A DNA stretch of 64,000 bases from Rhinopomastus cyanomelas. Lineage: Eukaryota > Chordata > Aves > Bucerotiformes > Rhinopomastidae. The position numbers were made by a program, and so were the translations under genes. Numbering within the stretch: the stretch's first letter is position 1; each line of letters opens with the position of its first letter. The stretch is from assembly GCA_013400115.1 (NCBI GenBank), contig VXBP01007514.1, forward strand, positions 62,001 through 126,000, given 5' to 3'. The notes beneath the pieces were generated by a model. The model was not told where the DNA came from. It did not search any database and saw nothing but the letters and a program-made list of their open reading frames with translations. Shown one piece after another: positions 33,255 through 44,705 of this stretch.

Positions 33255-35187
33255 TCGGGGGAACCTCACCTGAAAAGCCCACAATTTTCTGCTTCCCAAG
33301 ATGTTGGGAGGAATTCCAGGTGGTCAGTGTCCCGACCCGGCATTCCCAGCACATCAAGTCTGCTGAGACACCAAGGAGAACCTTTCAGGGGCTACGCTGG
33401 GCTTTGCATCCTCTTGCTTTCCCAAACTGGGCCTGCAGAGCTGCATGGAAATTGCCATCAGACTGTGGATTTAACGGCAATTTTGGAAAAGTAGAGCCCA
33501 GCAGAAGTCTTTGAAAGGAAGTTTTAGTATCTCTTAGGACTCTGTGGTGTCCTCATGTTACGTTTGTGCCCTAAGGCTGTAGACGGGAGGATCCAACTTG
33601 CAGCTCTTAGACCGTTTTCGTTAGTAAAATGACTTGGAGTAAAAAGGGCTATCAAAGTGCAAGGCTATCAAAGTGCTTTTTCAGGCACTACGTCATAAGC
33701 TCGTTGATAGCTCTTGAGTGGCAGCTCTTTGTACAGGAATTTGGGCTGGAGCCGAGTGAAGTCAGTGGAAAGATGTCCATGGCACTGGCTCAGGCAGATT
33801 CCTTAATCTGTCAGTCCCTGGTTGTTCCATCTGCAGCCAGAGCTAAAGGCAAGGACATCACCCCCTGTCAGGTGCCCTCAGCCTTTCCCCACTAGGATTT
33901 ATTTGTTTCTCTTGGTTTTCTGGCTAGTTCCAGTGCTGCGGGGCAGGTGGTGGCTAACAGGACCGTCAAGGTGAGGAAGCAAGACTAAAGATTTAGGGTT
34001 ACTTCTCTTGTCTGCTGGTGAGCTCTGAATGAAGGCCAGAGATTCAAGAGGAATCTTTGCTGGAAGCAGCAGGATAATCCTAGGAGAGGAAGCAGTGGTG
34101 ACCTGTAGAACTCCATGTTGTTCAATGCCATCATGGTCCAGCTCAAGGAGTGGTCGCTCCCGCCAGGTAATCTGCAGCAGTGAGAAGAGCTTGAACATCT
34201 CTCGTGCTTTGCAGTCCAAGCCCATCCCAAGAGTTTTATTCCTGTAGTCATTTATAGTTTGCTGGAGGTTTGCCATTGATGTAAATGTTTAGGATCTCAC
34301 TTTGGAGAAGGCTGCTCCTTCTGCTGTGAGCGTGAGCAGCAGGGCTGGGCTGTAAGGGAGAGCACTGGTGGAAAGTCTCTTGTTCCTGCTCGTGGCTGTC
34401 AGCCGAGCCGATGGGAATTCTCGTTCTTGCAATATTAAATGTAGAAGGGGTTGTGCCCCCAGCAAAGCCGTAGATGTGAGGCACTGTGAACATCTTGACG
34501 CTTCTTTCCTCTTCCAGCCGCATGACGGGTCGTGTGATGTCCGTGACAATCCGTATTTTATGGATTCTTGCTCTTTGTCACCCTGTTACAATCTCCCCTC
34601 GCTTCTACCTTTCACTAATTGTCTCTCAAAGCATCTCATCGCTGCTGTGATGATTTTTTCCACTGGATAAGCCTGTTAGAGATAATCTGGTTTGCAGAGT
34701 TTCCTTTCTGCTGGGCGATCGCCTTAATAGCTGCCTTGGAGGATTTTGTTGTGTTTGGTGTCAGGATGTGGTGTCGTATAAATATTCTGCTTCTCCATGG
34801 TTTTACTGCTGATTCAGGTCTGTTCTTTCTCCTAAATAAATGGTCTCATAAAGTCCTTCAGAGAGGGGAGAGCATTGTAGAGACTTGTTCGCGTTTGGGC
34901 CTCACGCCAGCCAAGGCACTCAGCACTTGAAGATGCCAACTTTGACAGCTCAGGACCCAAACCCAGGAAGAAGAGACGAAGGAGAGATTTTCAGTCCTTA
35001 GACATAACATCCCTTGTACTGCAGGGTAGGGTCCTATGTGATGGTGGGGTTATCCCCTCTGGGGTGCTCCATGGAGGAAAAGCAGCAGCCACGAAGCAGA
35101 GCCCTTCTCCTTGTAGCCGCTTCCCCACTGCATAGCAGTCCAACAGCACCCTGCAGTCTCTTCAGAATCTGATCTGACTGCGTACAA
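33255..35187. other. Unique intron, 1.9 kb without CR1
   Basis: It has a 16-bp direct repeat (GGCTATCAAAGTGC core) at 33645-33676. AT-rich 34540-34870 may be conserved non-coding. No exon recognised. Confidence 0.5.
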
Positions 35188-35390
35188 CGTCAGGACATCA
35201 GGAAGAAATTCTTCCTGGAGAGAGCAGTCAGGCACTGGGATGGGCTTCCAGGGGTGGTGCCCATCCCTGGACGTGTTTAAAAGTTGCTTAGACGTAGCGT
35301 TGGGGGATCTGATTTAGGGGTGACCTTGTGGAGTAGGGGTGACGACTGGACTCGATGATCCTGGGGTCTTTTCCAACTGGGATGATTCTA
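35188..35390 (+). mobile_element. Old CR1-like LINE 3' fragment
   Basis: GACATCAGGAAGAAATTCTT, GGCTTCCAGGGGTGGTGCCC and ACTCGATGATCCTGGGGTCT, ending GGGATGATTCTAACC. A diverged subfamily. Confidence 0.82.
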
Positions 35391-36025
35391 ACCTGCTGAG
35401 GACATTTGCCACCACCGCTCCTTCTGAAAAACCTCACTCACGTTCAGCACCTATGAAAAACAAACTTCCCCCTTCAAACGTGTTCCTCAAGGATCGTTTT
35501 TCTTTTCCTCATCCAAACTGTTGCTGGGTGGAGGGTCAGGAGATCGCAGTCCCATTTCTGCCATTTCCACTGAGTTGCTGGATGATCTTCAGCCATTCAT
35601 TTGCTCTTTCTGCACCTGGCTCTCACAAATGAGGCTGCTGGTAATAACTTCCCATTGTTAAAGCGCTGGTAATAATTTTCCATTGTTAAGACTCTTAAAA
35701 GCTCTTGTGCAGAAAGTGCTGTATGTGAGTTAGAATAATTATTGTCATCGTTAGCGCTGGATATAAAAGTCCCTGCAGTGTAGAACCCTAGTTCTCACTG
35801 AAGGGAGTTATTAGAATCATTTTGGCTGGAATGACCAATAAAATCTGAATAAGGCAACTGCTTCTACAGAATATAGAGTTGATGAGGAGCTGGGTGATTG
35901 AAGAAGGAGAAATGGCTGGAAGGTGTAGGTTTGCATTTGAGCCTTTCTGGGTTAAAAAGAAGCTTCTGCGTTACTCTGGCTGGTTCTGGTCCTGCCTGGC
36001 ACCTCTGTGGGCTCCTCATACACAT
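35391..36025. other. Unique intron with a small tandem duplication
   Basis: A 25-bp motif starting GCTGGTAATAA is repeated at 35637-35661 and 35665-35689, with a few differences. Confidence 0.6.
35813..35848 (-). mobile_element. Possible tiny CR1-like 3' end
   Basis: AGAATCATTTTGGCTGGAAT resembles an antisense CR1 terminus but is too short to be sure. Confidence 0.35.
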
Positions 36026-36205
36026 CAGCAACAAGACGTTAGGAGTGGGGACCCTTGGAACAGGCTGCCCAGTGAGGGGGTGGAGGCATCATGCTTGGAG
36101 GGGTTTGGCAACCTGAGTGTTTGAGGAGATGGGTTAGTGGTTGAGGGTTGCAGGGCAGATGCCTGGACTTGGTGGTCTTGAAGGTCTTTTCCAACCTGGA
36201 TATGG
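36026..36205 (+). mobile_element. CR1 LINE 3' fragment
   Basis: GAACAGGCTGCCCAGTGAGG, GGGTTAGTGGTTGAGGGTTG and GAAGGTCTTTTCCAACCTGG. Left edge scrambled. Confidence 0.87.
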
Positions 36206-39200
36206 ATTGTGGCCATAATTAAATGTGATTATGGCCATTATTAAAAAGACCCGCAACAAAACCAACCCCAAACCCAGCAACCAAACATAAACCTTTTCCT
36301 CTCTCACTGCTCCTTGCTCAGGCTGATCTCATGCAAGGAGACAACTTTGAGCAGTAGAGGGAGTGCACCCCTTACCATGAACATCCATGCGGTACCTGGA
36401 CATCGGCACTTGGCAGTTTCCGGTCTGTTAGGACTGTGGAGTAAGTTTTCTCTATCAATTTCTCAACCCCTGACTCCCTCCCTGTCCCTCATTGCCTTTA
36501 AGTTAAACTTGCTAAAAATAGGTCTTGGAGAAGACTTGGAGCTGTTGAGACAGAGCAAGACCGTAAATCACTTGGCAGCTCATTTCCTTATAGCAAATGT
36601 CTTATTCTTACAACTATATGTTTGGCTGAAGGAAGGAGTAAAACCCCGCAAGAACTCAGTTCAGTTACTGCGTCTTGGTCGGATTCCTTTTTCCTTAAAT
36701 AAATAATAGTGTCAGGAGATTGGAATGGGTCAAATCCTGTACGAAAGGCCCCAACTGGACACTGTTTTTGAGCCTTTAGACATCTCAGGTTCAGGGGTTC
36801 AGGGTGTTAGTGTGGGTGGTTGTGGTTGGTGCTGGAGTCTGAGGTGTAGGGTGGTGTGGGAGCTGCAGCAATGCCCACAGCAGGTGCCATGGGCTGGGTT
36901 ATTCTGTCTGACCATCCATGAGATGATGGGACAACATGCCTCATCCTTGTGTCTGCTGAGGCTTTTTAGCCTGTTTTCCCTGAGTCCGCTCTACAGCCCT
37001 TCCTTGCAGAGCCCCACGCCCGCAGCCAGCGGGAACTTTGCCGGTCATTCCAGCCAGGCTGGGATCAAGACCTTGATGGCCATTTCCTTTCCTTATGCAC
37101 ACCAGGATCTGCAGAGCCTTTGGCAACCACTGGTTCAGCTCTGCCTCTGTCATTAGGTGGCTCAGAGGTGTTACACAGTCGCCAGCTTTGTTTTGTTCCC
37201 TTGGGATATTTACTGTATGAGAAGCCAGCAGCCACAGCCGCGGCTGGTATTTTGGAGCGACATGAGCAGCTCTTCTGGAAGACCTCCACATCCACCTCTG
37301 TCTGTGAATGCCACGTTTCAAAGGGATCTGGTGATGATTTACCCCTGTTTTGTTGCCGGTTTCATTTCCTCCAGCGCGCTGCCTCGTGTAGTGGTTCCTC
37401 ATCATCACCAGCACAAAGGGACCAGCCAGACCAGAGCAGGTTGTGCCAAAGCTCCAGAGGGCAAACAAGAGTCACGGGATCAACCCTGTAATAACAGACT
37501 TCATCTTGTGGCATGGCAGTCGGTATTTGAGACAAGGGAAATTAGAGCCTTGACTCGCTGCGAGCAGCTCCTGATGATCGGATCCACGTTACGCAGATGT
37601 TGTGTTGGGTTTTATCACAGCAAATGTTTTGGTGGAGCTCTGCGTGGCAGGGCATTTGCATCACTTAACGGCGGCCTGGGAGAGATGAGTTCTGATTCCA
37701 GCTCTGGCAGTAACCCACAATACAGTCGCAGACATGGCTCTTCTTTCACCCAAGCTGCTGTTTCTCACCCAACCTCAGCATCTCCGTGAGAAAAACACGG
37801 CTCTGACAGCCAGGGGCTGTAGCAGCACCAAGGACTGCTGCTGTCTACCGGCACTGCACCGCAACAAGGGAAACGGGGAGTTATCGGTGTCCCGGGAGGC
37901 AGAGAACAGATTTCACTCCCAGTCTCGCATATGCTTATGCGGCTAGTTAACTTGACTCAATGGAGCCCATTCAGTCGCCAGCACTTGTCCTTCATCTGTG
38001 CAGAGCCGCGTGTGAAGCTTACTGAAAAGCCGCGTCCATCAGTGGATGGTCGCTCATAGGTTAGTTCTAACAGGCTCATTTGCAGCGAGGAACCGGCTCT
38101 CCGCTGCAGAAACCTTTGTTTTATCACTAGGGAGCTACAGGCCAAGGTAGATTTATGCTTTTCAGCCCCCAGGTCTGGAATTGCTGAGCTCAGCTGTTCT
38201 GGAGGCAGGAAACGCTTTGCAGTATTTGTCATCGCATGAGTTGATGCAGCTCCAGACGCGGGTGCTTGTGCCAGCTCCAGGATTTTGAGTAACAGACACA
38301 TAATGACTGATTACCCGATTGTTGTCGGGTGGTTGTGTATCGAGACCTTTATGTCTTAGCAATTAATCCACTTGTTGGTGAACACTCGACCCGCTCCCGA
38401 TGGGACCTCTCTTGTCACGTTGGTCGTTGGCAGCAAAAATTGTGATGAGGCTGTTAGCGCCATTTGAACTACAACTTCACTAGCGCTGTGTAAGGATGCA
38501 GGATGATGGAAAATCCTGGGGATGTGAAGGGTGCTGCGTGGCTGGGCTCTGTGCGCTGAGCTGTGGGGACCTCCCTACACTGCTGGGACCTCTGAGCCCT
38601 CGGCCTGGGGTCAGTGCATGAGCTGCTTTTACTTTGCTTCTCCATTAAAACTACCTGCGGCAGCTTCGACTGAGCTTGAAAAGCAGAATGTGCGTGCCGA
38701 GTCCAAGTTAATTATATGAACATAATGGTTAATATAATTAAAAAATGGGACTAACAATAGCTCATTAAAGGCTCATCTGCAGAGATTTCTTTCTCCATTT
38801 GACCTTGAGAGCTTGTGTTGGACTGCCTCGCTATCACAGGGGTTTTTTACCCTCCTTGTTTGGACTTGAAAGGTTCTTTAATGCTTGGCTTGATGTTTCT
38901 GGTTTGCTTTCCCAGTTCCTTCTTATTTCCCATTGCTGTATTTCGCCACGATACCCTGTGCCAGGTCGCTTCCAGGACTTGGGCTTGAATTAGATTCAGT
39001 AGCTGGAAGGCGCCGAGCCTCAGAAGTGTTTGTACATGATTCAGTTCCTGGAGGACAAAGGCTCGTCCTTGCCCGTGGAGCATCGTACACGCGACTCTCC
39101 TTGTGCGGCTTCCAGGCACTGTAAGAAGAGAAACGTGGAGGCAGGCTGTTCCCAGGATAGTTCTGCCTCAAATTTCCCGCCTGCATGGTTAATCTGGAGT

Positions 39201-41378
39201 TACGTGTCTTTTCCCACCAGATTCTCTCTCCCCAAGTCTTTATCAGATGCTAATTAGCATTCGTTCCCACCCAGCAGCGAGATGTTTATTAAGGTTTTTG
39301 AGCAAGCTCTGTAGTCCTGGAGCCATTGCAGCCCTGCCTGTGGAATCTCCCCTACGTCCTTCCTGCCTCGGCTCTGCCCCTTGTGCTGCCCCGCAGGTGC
39401 CCAGTGACCCTGAATTGCAACCCTGCTCTGCTCATGCATCTTGTGATGGGTAAGGTTTGGGGATAAACGGGGGTCTGGCAGGATCTGCTGCCGCACTGGT
39501 GTGACTCCCGGCTCCTGCAGAGCCCAGGGAGTTATTGGTGTGGGTTGGAGACTGATTTCAATGTGTAGTTTGGAGCTCTGGGGCTGTGCCGGGTGTTCCC
39601 CGAGTCAGCAGATGCCGTCACCCTCTTGCTTGCTGTTGCTCCTTGCTTATTTTTATTTGCATGCCTGGGATTCTTGCTTTCAGCTCAGCAGCCATAAATG
39701 AACCATTTGCATAATGAATGGGTTTAGGATCTGCAGCCCTACATTGCCTTGAGCCTTGCCCTTCACAAGGGCCTTTTCCCAGAGAAGGTGGCATCATTCA
39801 AAAAGCGGAGGTGCAAGTACTGGGGTTATTTTGCAGCTCATTTCTCTCTCATCCAGCATCGATGGAAAACAAGGCATCCAGCCCATTCCATGCTCCCCCT
39901 TCTGCTTTTACTCTGCCTCTTGCCTTCCTGGCGGTGGTTTTGGGGCTAAATACCCATTTAGTGCACTGTCATAGTCCTTCTCAGCAGTGCTCCCTCTTAG
40001 GAAGAACCCAGGGATAGGGTGTGGGGATCGCTAGGTGAATTTAGTGTAGAAGTGGCAGTTTTGAAGGGGGTTTGAGCTAACAGGGTGTTGAGAGCAGACC
40101 TGCAGAACAGCAGGGAAAAGCCAGGGTCGGGAGCTCTGTGTGTGTCATACTGGGGTTTCACTGCGACTTTTTCCTCTGCTGTGCTGGGCATTCCAGAGAG
40201 AAGGGATGTGGTGATAATCAGTGCTTGGGGAGCACTCTGTCCCATGGATCCTTTTGGGGTCACCCATCCAGGGCCACCGAGTGCCAGAGACCGTCCACAT
40301 TCTCCACCTGAAATGGGGGCATCCTTCAAACATAGTGAGGTGCTTCCTCGCACCATATTGGCATTGTGGAGCAGAGGAGGATGTGAAGGACCCCCAAAAC
40401 AAGCTCTGCCACCCCCCGTAGAGGCAGAAGCCCTAAGTCCTCATACAGGGGAGGCTCCTGCTGTGTTCACACTGATGAAAAGCGCTGGTTTGCCAGGTGA
40501 TGGGTTTCCTAATAATTCCTAATAGAAAAGAGGAGGATGAATAATGAGCAGCAATAACTCTCCTGCAAACATTAGCATCACCCTTGCTCTGGTAAGATGT
40601 CGCTCCCTTTCAAGCCCCTTAAACTGCTGCCAGGGTTTCCTGGAGTGTTAGTGCAAAAACTTCTGCGAAGCACCAGTTTCTGTTTGTTTTCCTTTAAACT
40701 GCTTCCCAATTTCTGTTGGCTGAGCTGGTTGAGTAGAGAATGAGCTTTGTGCGAGGAAGAGGAGAGAGGAGCACACTCAGGTCCTTTATGGAAAGCAAGT
40801 GTGAATTGCAGTTCCAGCCCAAACCCCATCATCTCTGCTCCACACAAGAAAGCTCCACTTCAAGGAATAAAAGTAGGGAAAAGTAGGTTGGGATTAATTG
40901 CTTTGGATGCCCTGTCACAGCAGAGGTGTGCAGAGATGATAAAAGATGGAATTTAAACCTTAGCTGCCTCAGGTTGGTACCCACTGGGAGATGGGTACTT
41001 CATCCCCAGCATATCTCTGCTGAGTTGAGATAAATGTTGAGTTAAGTTCCTGAGAGCAATGAAAGGCTGGAAGAAGGTCATTTACTGCTTCCCCTAGCCT
41101 GGATTTACCTCTGCGCTGCATCAATTGCTCTCTGGTGCTCTGAGCAGGATCCTGCTGCTCCTCCAGTGCTGGGGGAGTCTGGACGGGCTGGCTCAAGGCA
41201 CAGGGTGTTGCTTCACCCCATTGCTATGGGACAAAATGGTCAGTGAGTGGGAGAGTACTGGGAATGGCAGCAGGGACCCCATCCTGCTGCACATGGGGGT
41301 GAACAAAGGCTGGAGTCTGCCTGCAGGTGGATGCTGGGGAGCACCCAGCATCTCTGTCGAGGGTAAAATCCTTTTGGA
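36206..41378. other. CR1-free intron interval of 5.2 kb
   Basis: The longest stretch without any CR1 that I could find. It starts with a perfect 10-bp inverted repeat (36210-36237). An AT-rich stretch at 38640-38790 looks unlike its surroundings. A 210-codon plus-strand frame (37157-37789) shows no domain or relative I recognise and is not called a gene. Confidence 0.55.
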
Positions 41379-41590
41379 TCATAGAATCACAGACTGGGTT
41401 GGGTTGGAAAGGAGCTCAGAGCTCACCCAGCCCCAGCCCCCTGCCATGGGCAGCGACATCTCTCACCAGACCAAGGTGCCCAGAGCCCCATCCAATGTGG
41501 TCTTGGATGCTTCCAGGGATGGAGCAGCCACAGCCTCCCTGGGCAGCCCGTTCCAGGGCCTGAGCACCCTCGCTGTAACGAGTTACCTCC
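41379..41590 (-). mobile_element. CR1 LINE 3' fragment
   Basis: Starts ATCATAGAATCACAGACTGG. Antisense GATGGAGCAGCCACAGCCTC. Ends inside the ORF2 end. Confidence 0.93.
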
Positions 41591-42191
41591 CAGTATCTAA
41601 AGGCCTTAAAATTCAGAGTCACCTTCCGCTGAACAGCGACTGGTAGAGTCATGATGCTTGATACTGTCCGCCCAGGAGGAATCGGTGCGTGCGCTGCCAA
41701 CAGCAGCCGTAAAACCCATGGGCGTCCAATGTCCTTGCTGTCCCTGAGGTGGAGAAAGCTGGGGCCGCAGGAGGATGCCACAGGGAACCTGGACCCTGCA
41801 CACATCCCAAGTTTTCTCTGAATTCAGGAGGCCACTCACAGCTCTGCCAGATAAAAGCCTGATGAGCAGGAGAGCAGAGAAGAGGGGAAGAAGATGAATT
41901 CCCCCCCCTCCCCATTCATTCATTATTCTGTATGCAAAGAACATCAAAAGCCCTAATGGAAAAGCCTTTTTATATTTTCATCAAAGCAGTTGTGCAGCTT
42001 TGGCAGCCAATTTCTGACGGGTGAAATATTTATGAATGGAGAAGCTGGGGGTGAGTTCTGCTCGAGGAGAAGAGCAAGGAAACACTCCCTCCTGCCTCAG
42101 CAATGGGGTTTTTTTAACTTAGAAAGTGTTTTTTACTTAGGAAATGTGTTTTACTTCATTTCACTAATAAAAAAGAGAGGGACAGCCAGAA

Positions 42192-42396
42192 ACCAGTTCT
42201 GGGCCGCTCACTTCCAGAAGGACACAGAGCTGCTTGAGAGAGTCCAATGCAGAGCCACAAAGGTGATGGAATGGGACATCTCTGGAGACATCTAAAACCC
42301 ACCTGGCCTTGTCCTATGGGATCTGCTCTAGGGGATCCTGCTCTAATAGTGGGGTTGGACTGGATGATCTCCAGAGGTCCCTTTCAACCCATCTGC
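42192..42396 (+). mobile_element. Internally deleted CR1, first of a head-to-tail pair
   Basis: Starts ACCAGTTCTGGGCCGCTCAC. At about 42278 it jumps from GATGGAATGGGACATCTC to the 3' TGGAGACATCTAAAACCC segment, removing several hundred bp. Ends ATCTCCAGAGGTCCC. Confidence 0.87.
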
Positions 42397-42400
42397 TGAA

Positions 42401-42897
42401 AGTTCTGGGCCCCTCAGTTCCAGAAGGACACAGAGCTGCTTGAGAGAGTGCAGCACAGAGCCGCAAGGGTGATGAAGAGAGTGGAGCATCTCCCTGATGA
42501 TGAAAAGCTGAGGGAGCTGGGTCTCTTGAGCTGGGAAAAAGGAGCCTGAGGGGTGACCCCATGAATGTTGATCATTATGGAAAGGGTGGGTGTTAGGAGG
42601 ATGTAGCCAGGCTCTACTCGGGGGCACCTAATGATAGGGCAAGGGGCAGCGGGTGTGAGCTGGAGCAGAGGAGGTTCCACATCAATGTGAGAAGGATCTT
42701 CTTCCCAGTGAGGGTGACAGAGTCTTGTCAGGGGCTACCCAGGGAGGCTTTGGAGTCTCCTTCTCTGGAGACATTTCAAACCCTCCTAGCCGAGTTCGTG
42801 TGCAACTGGATCTAGGGGATCCTGCTGTGTTGGTGGAATTGGACTGGCTGATCTTTCGAGGTCCCTTCCAATCCCTAGTGTTCTGGGATCCTGTGAA
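42401..42897 (+). mobile_element. CR1 LINE fragment, second of the pair
   Basis: Starts AGTTCTGGGCCCCTCAGTTC, at almost the same ORF2 position as its left neighbour, and runs undeleted to TTCGAGGTCCCTTCCAATCC. Confidence 0.92.
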
Positions 42898-43845
42898 ACC
42901 AGAACCCCAGGAGACAGATGCACTGGATGGGGACAGCAAGGATCGGCACCCTGATTTCTCTCTTCACGTGCTGCCACGTGTACCTTGAAAACCTCTTGAT
43001 TTCTTTCTCTACCTAATAATTTGTCAAGGGTTGGTTGTTTTTTTTTCCCAGAGCTAAATGAGCTTTATCTGTTTGCTTTAGTCATCTAGTAATTGGACCC
43101 ACCCAGGTGCAGGGAGCGTGAGATGAGTTACTGGAGGTGTTTTGATCCTGGTTTATTAATCCCTAATCCCGATTTATTAATACTCTTTCTAATTGCATGT
43201 CATCACTTGGTGAGTCAGGTTGGTTCCAAAGGCAGGCGTGAAGAGCTACTATGGCATTTTTGTTGAAGTACCAGCTCCTTCAAAGTACTGAGCTTACACA
43301 GGGGCATGGGCAGCATTCCCCTTCATCCAAGGCAGCAGAAAGAGCAGCCGTCAGTACCAGCCTAGACCACCACATCCAGTCTCCTGGGCAGTGATGCTCT
43401 CAATTTATTTTAATAAGAATTAACTCCTTTTCCTCTAACTTTGGCCAGAATGTCATAAGTCTGTGGGGTGCACAGCCGTGCCGTCGCTCCCTGGTGACAG
43501 TGGGCAGATGCTGCTGGCCCCACAGGCACGTGAGGTGGAAGACACCAAGTTTGGGGTGCGCTAGGGGCTTGTGGAGACCCTGGGAATTCTTTGGCCTCTC
43601 GGATGGCTCAGCGTGCGTTTGTGCCGTGCAGGAGGACGGCGGCTGTTTAAAATTTAAAGCTGCGTTGCCATCGGGGTATTGTGTTCTTTAAATATAGATC
43701 CTTTGAAACGCGATCGCTCTGCTTGTTGGAGGAGAGCAGCAGTAATTGTATAAATATTTATGTCATGTAAATTAGCGCCAGTCAGTGGTGCGGAACCGGG
43801 GCGGCTCTGCGCCGTCGGCAGAAGGTGTCTGCGAATCTCTGCTTG
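42898..43845. other. Unique intron with TAAT-rich segment
   Basis: 43080-43210 carries repeated TTTATTAAT and a TAATCCC motif (homeodomain-like). No exon recognised. Confidence 0.4.
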
Positions 43846-44648
43846 TGACCGGAGGACACAGAGTTTAGCATCAGGAAGTTCCCAGGTGACACCACGCTAG
43901 GCGGGAGTGTTGATCTGTTCGAGGCTAGGGAGGCTCTGCGGAGGGACTTGGATTGATTGGATTGATGAGCTTCAATGAGGATAAGGGTCGGGTACTGCAC
44001 TGGGGCCACAGCAACCCCATGCAGAGCTGCAGAGGCAGGGAAGTGGCTGCAGAGTTGTCCAGCAGAAAGGAATCTGAGGGTGCCGGTAGACAGCAGCTGA
44101 ACAGGAGCCGGTGAGTGCCCAGGGGGACAAGAAGGCCAACAGCATCCTGGTCTGCATCACCAGGAGCAGGGAAGGGATTGTCCCCATGTACTGGGCACTG
44201 GTGAGGTCTCATCTCAAGTGCTCGGGTCAGTTCTGGGCACCTCAATACAAGAAGGACATTGAGGGGCTGGAGCGGGTGCAGAGAAGGGCAACGGAGCTGG
44301 GGAAGGGACTGCAGGACAGGGCTGAAGGGGAGAGGCTGAAGGAGCTGCTTGGTCTGAGGAGGAGTCTCACCCTCTAACAGCTACCTGAAGGGACACCAGA
44401 GAGCTGGGGGCTAGTCTCTTCTCACAGGTCAGTAGGAATAGAACAAGAGGGAGCAGCCTCAAGCTGCCCCAGGGGAGGGTTAGGCTGGTCCTGAGGAGAA
44501 ACCTCCCCCTGGAAAGCATCCTCAGGTCTTGGCACAGGCTGCCCAGGAAGAGGGTTGAGTCTCCATCCCTGGAGGTGTTCAAAGATCCTTTAGCTGTGGT
44601 GCTGGGAGATGTGGTCTGGTGGTGACCTTGTCAGAGTTGGACTAACTC
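43846..44648 (+). mobile_element. Longest CR1 LINE fragment, about 800 bp
   Basis: It begins in the ORF2 region that follows the catalytic palm (FSIRKFPGDTTLGGSVDLF, degraded from the ADDTKLGG motif), then KANSILVCITRSREGIVPMY, FWAPQYKKDIEGLERVQRRA and the 3' end. Frameshifts break it into pieces. No active-site Asp pair survives. Confidence 0.92.
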
Positions 44649-44650
44649 AA

Positions 44651-44705
44651 TAAGTCCAAGTGCCGGGTGCTTCACTTTGGCCANTGAAGGATTCTGTGAT
44701 TCTAA
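44651..44705 (+). mobile_element. CR1 scraps on both sides of an N
   Basis: AATAAGTCCAAGTGCCGGGT..CACTTTGGCC is an ORF2 segment (NKSKCRVLHFG). After the N at 44684 the sequence is a CR1 tail (TGAAGGATTCTGTGATTCTA). The N probably stands for lost sequence. Confidence 0.75.
44684..44684. other. Ambiguous base (N) inside CR1 sequence
   Basis: A single N joins two CR1 parts that are several hundred bp apart in a normal element, so a collapsed assembly gap is more likely than one unread base. Confidence 0.9.

Noticed and set aside
37157..37789. 210-codon plus-strand open frame in CR1-free DNA
   Set aside because: No domain, no signal or repeat pattern, no matching splice context, and other long frames overlap it. 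Protein search or RNA-seq would decide; I do not call it.
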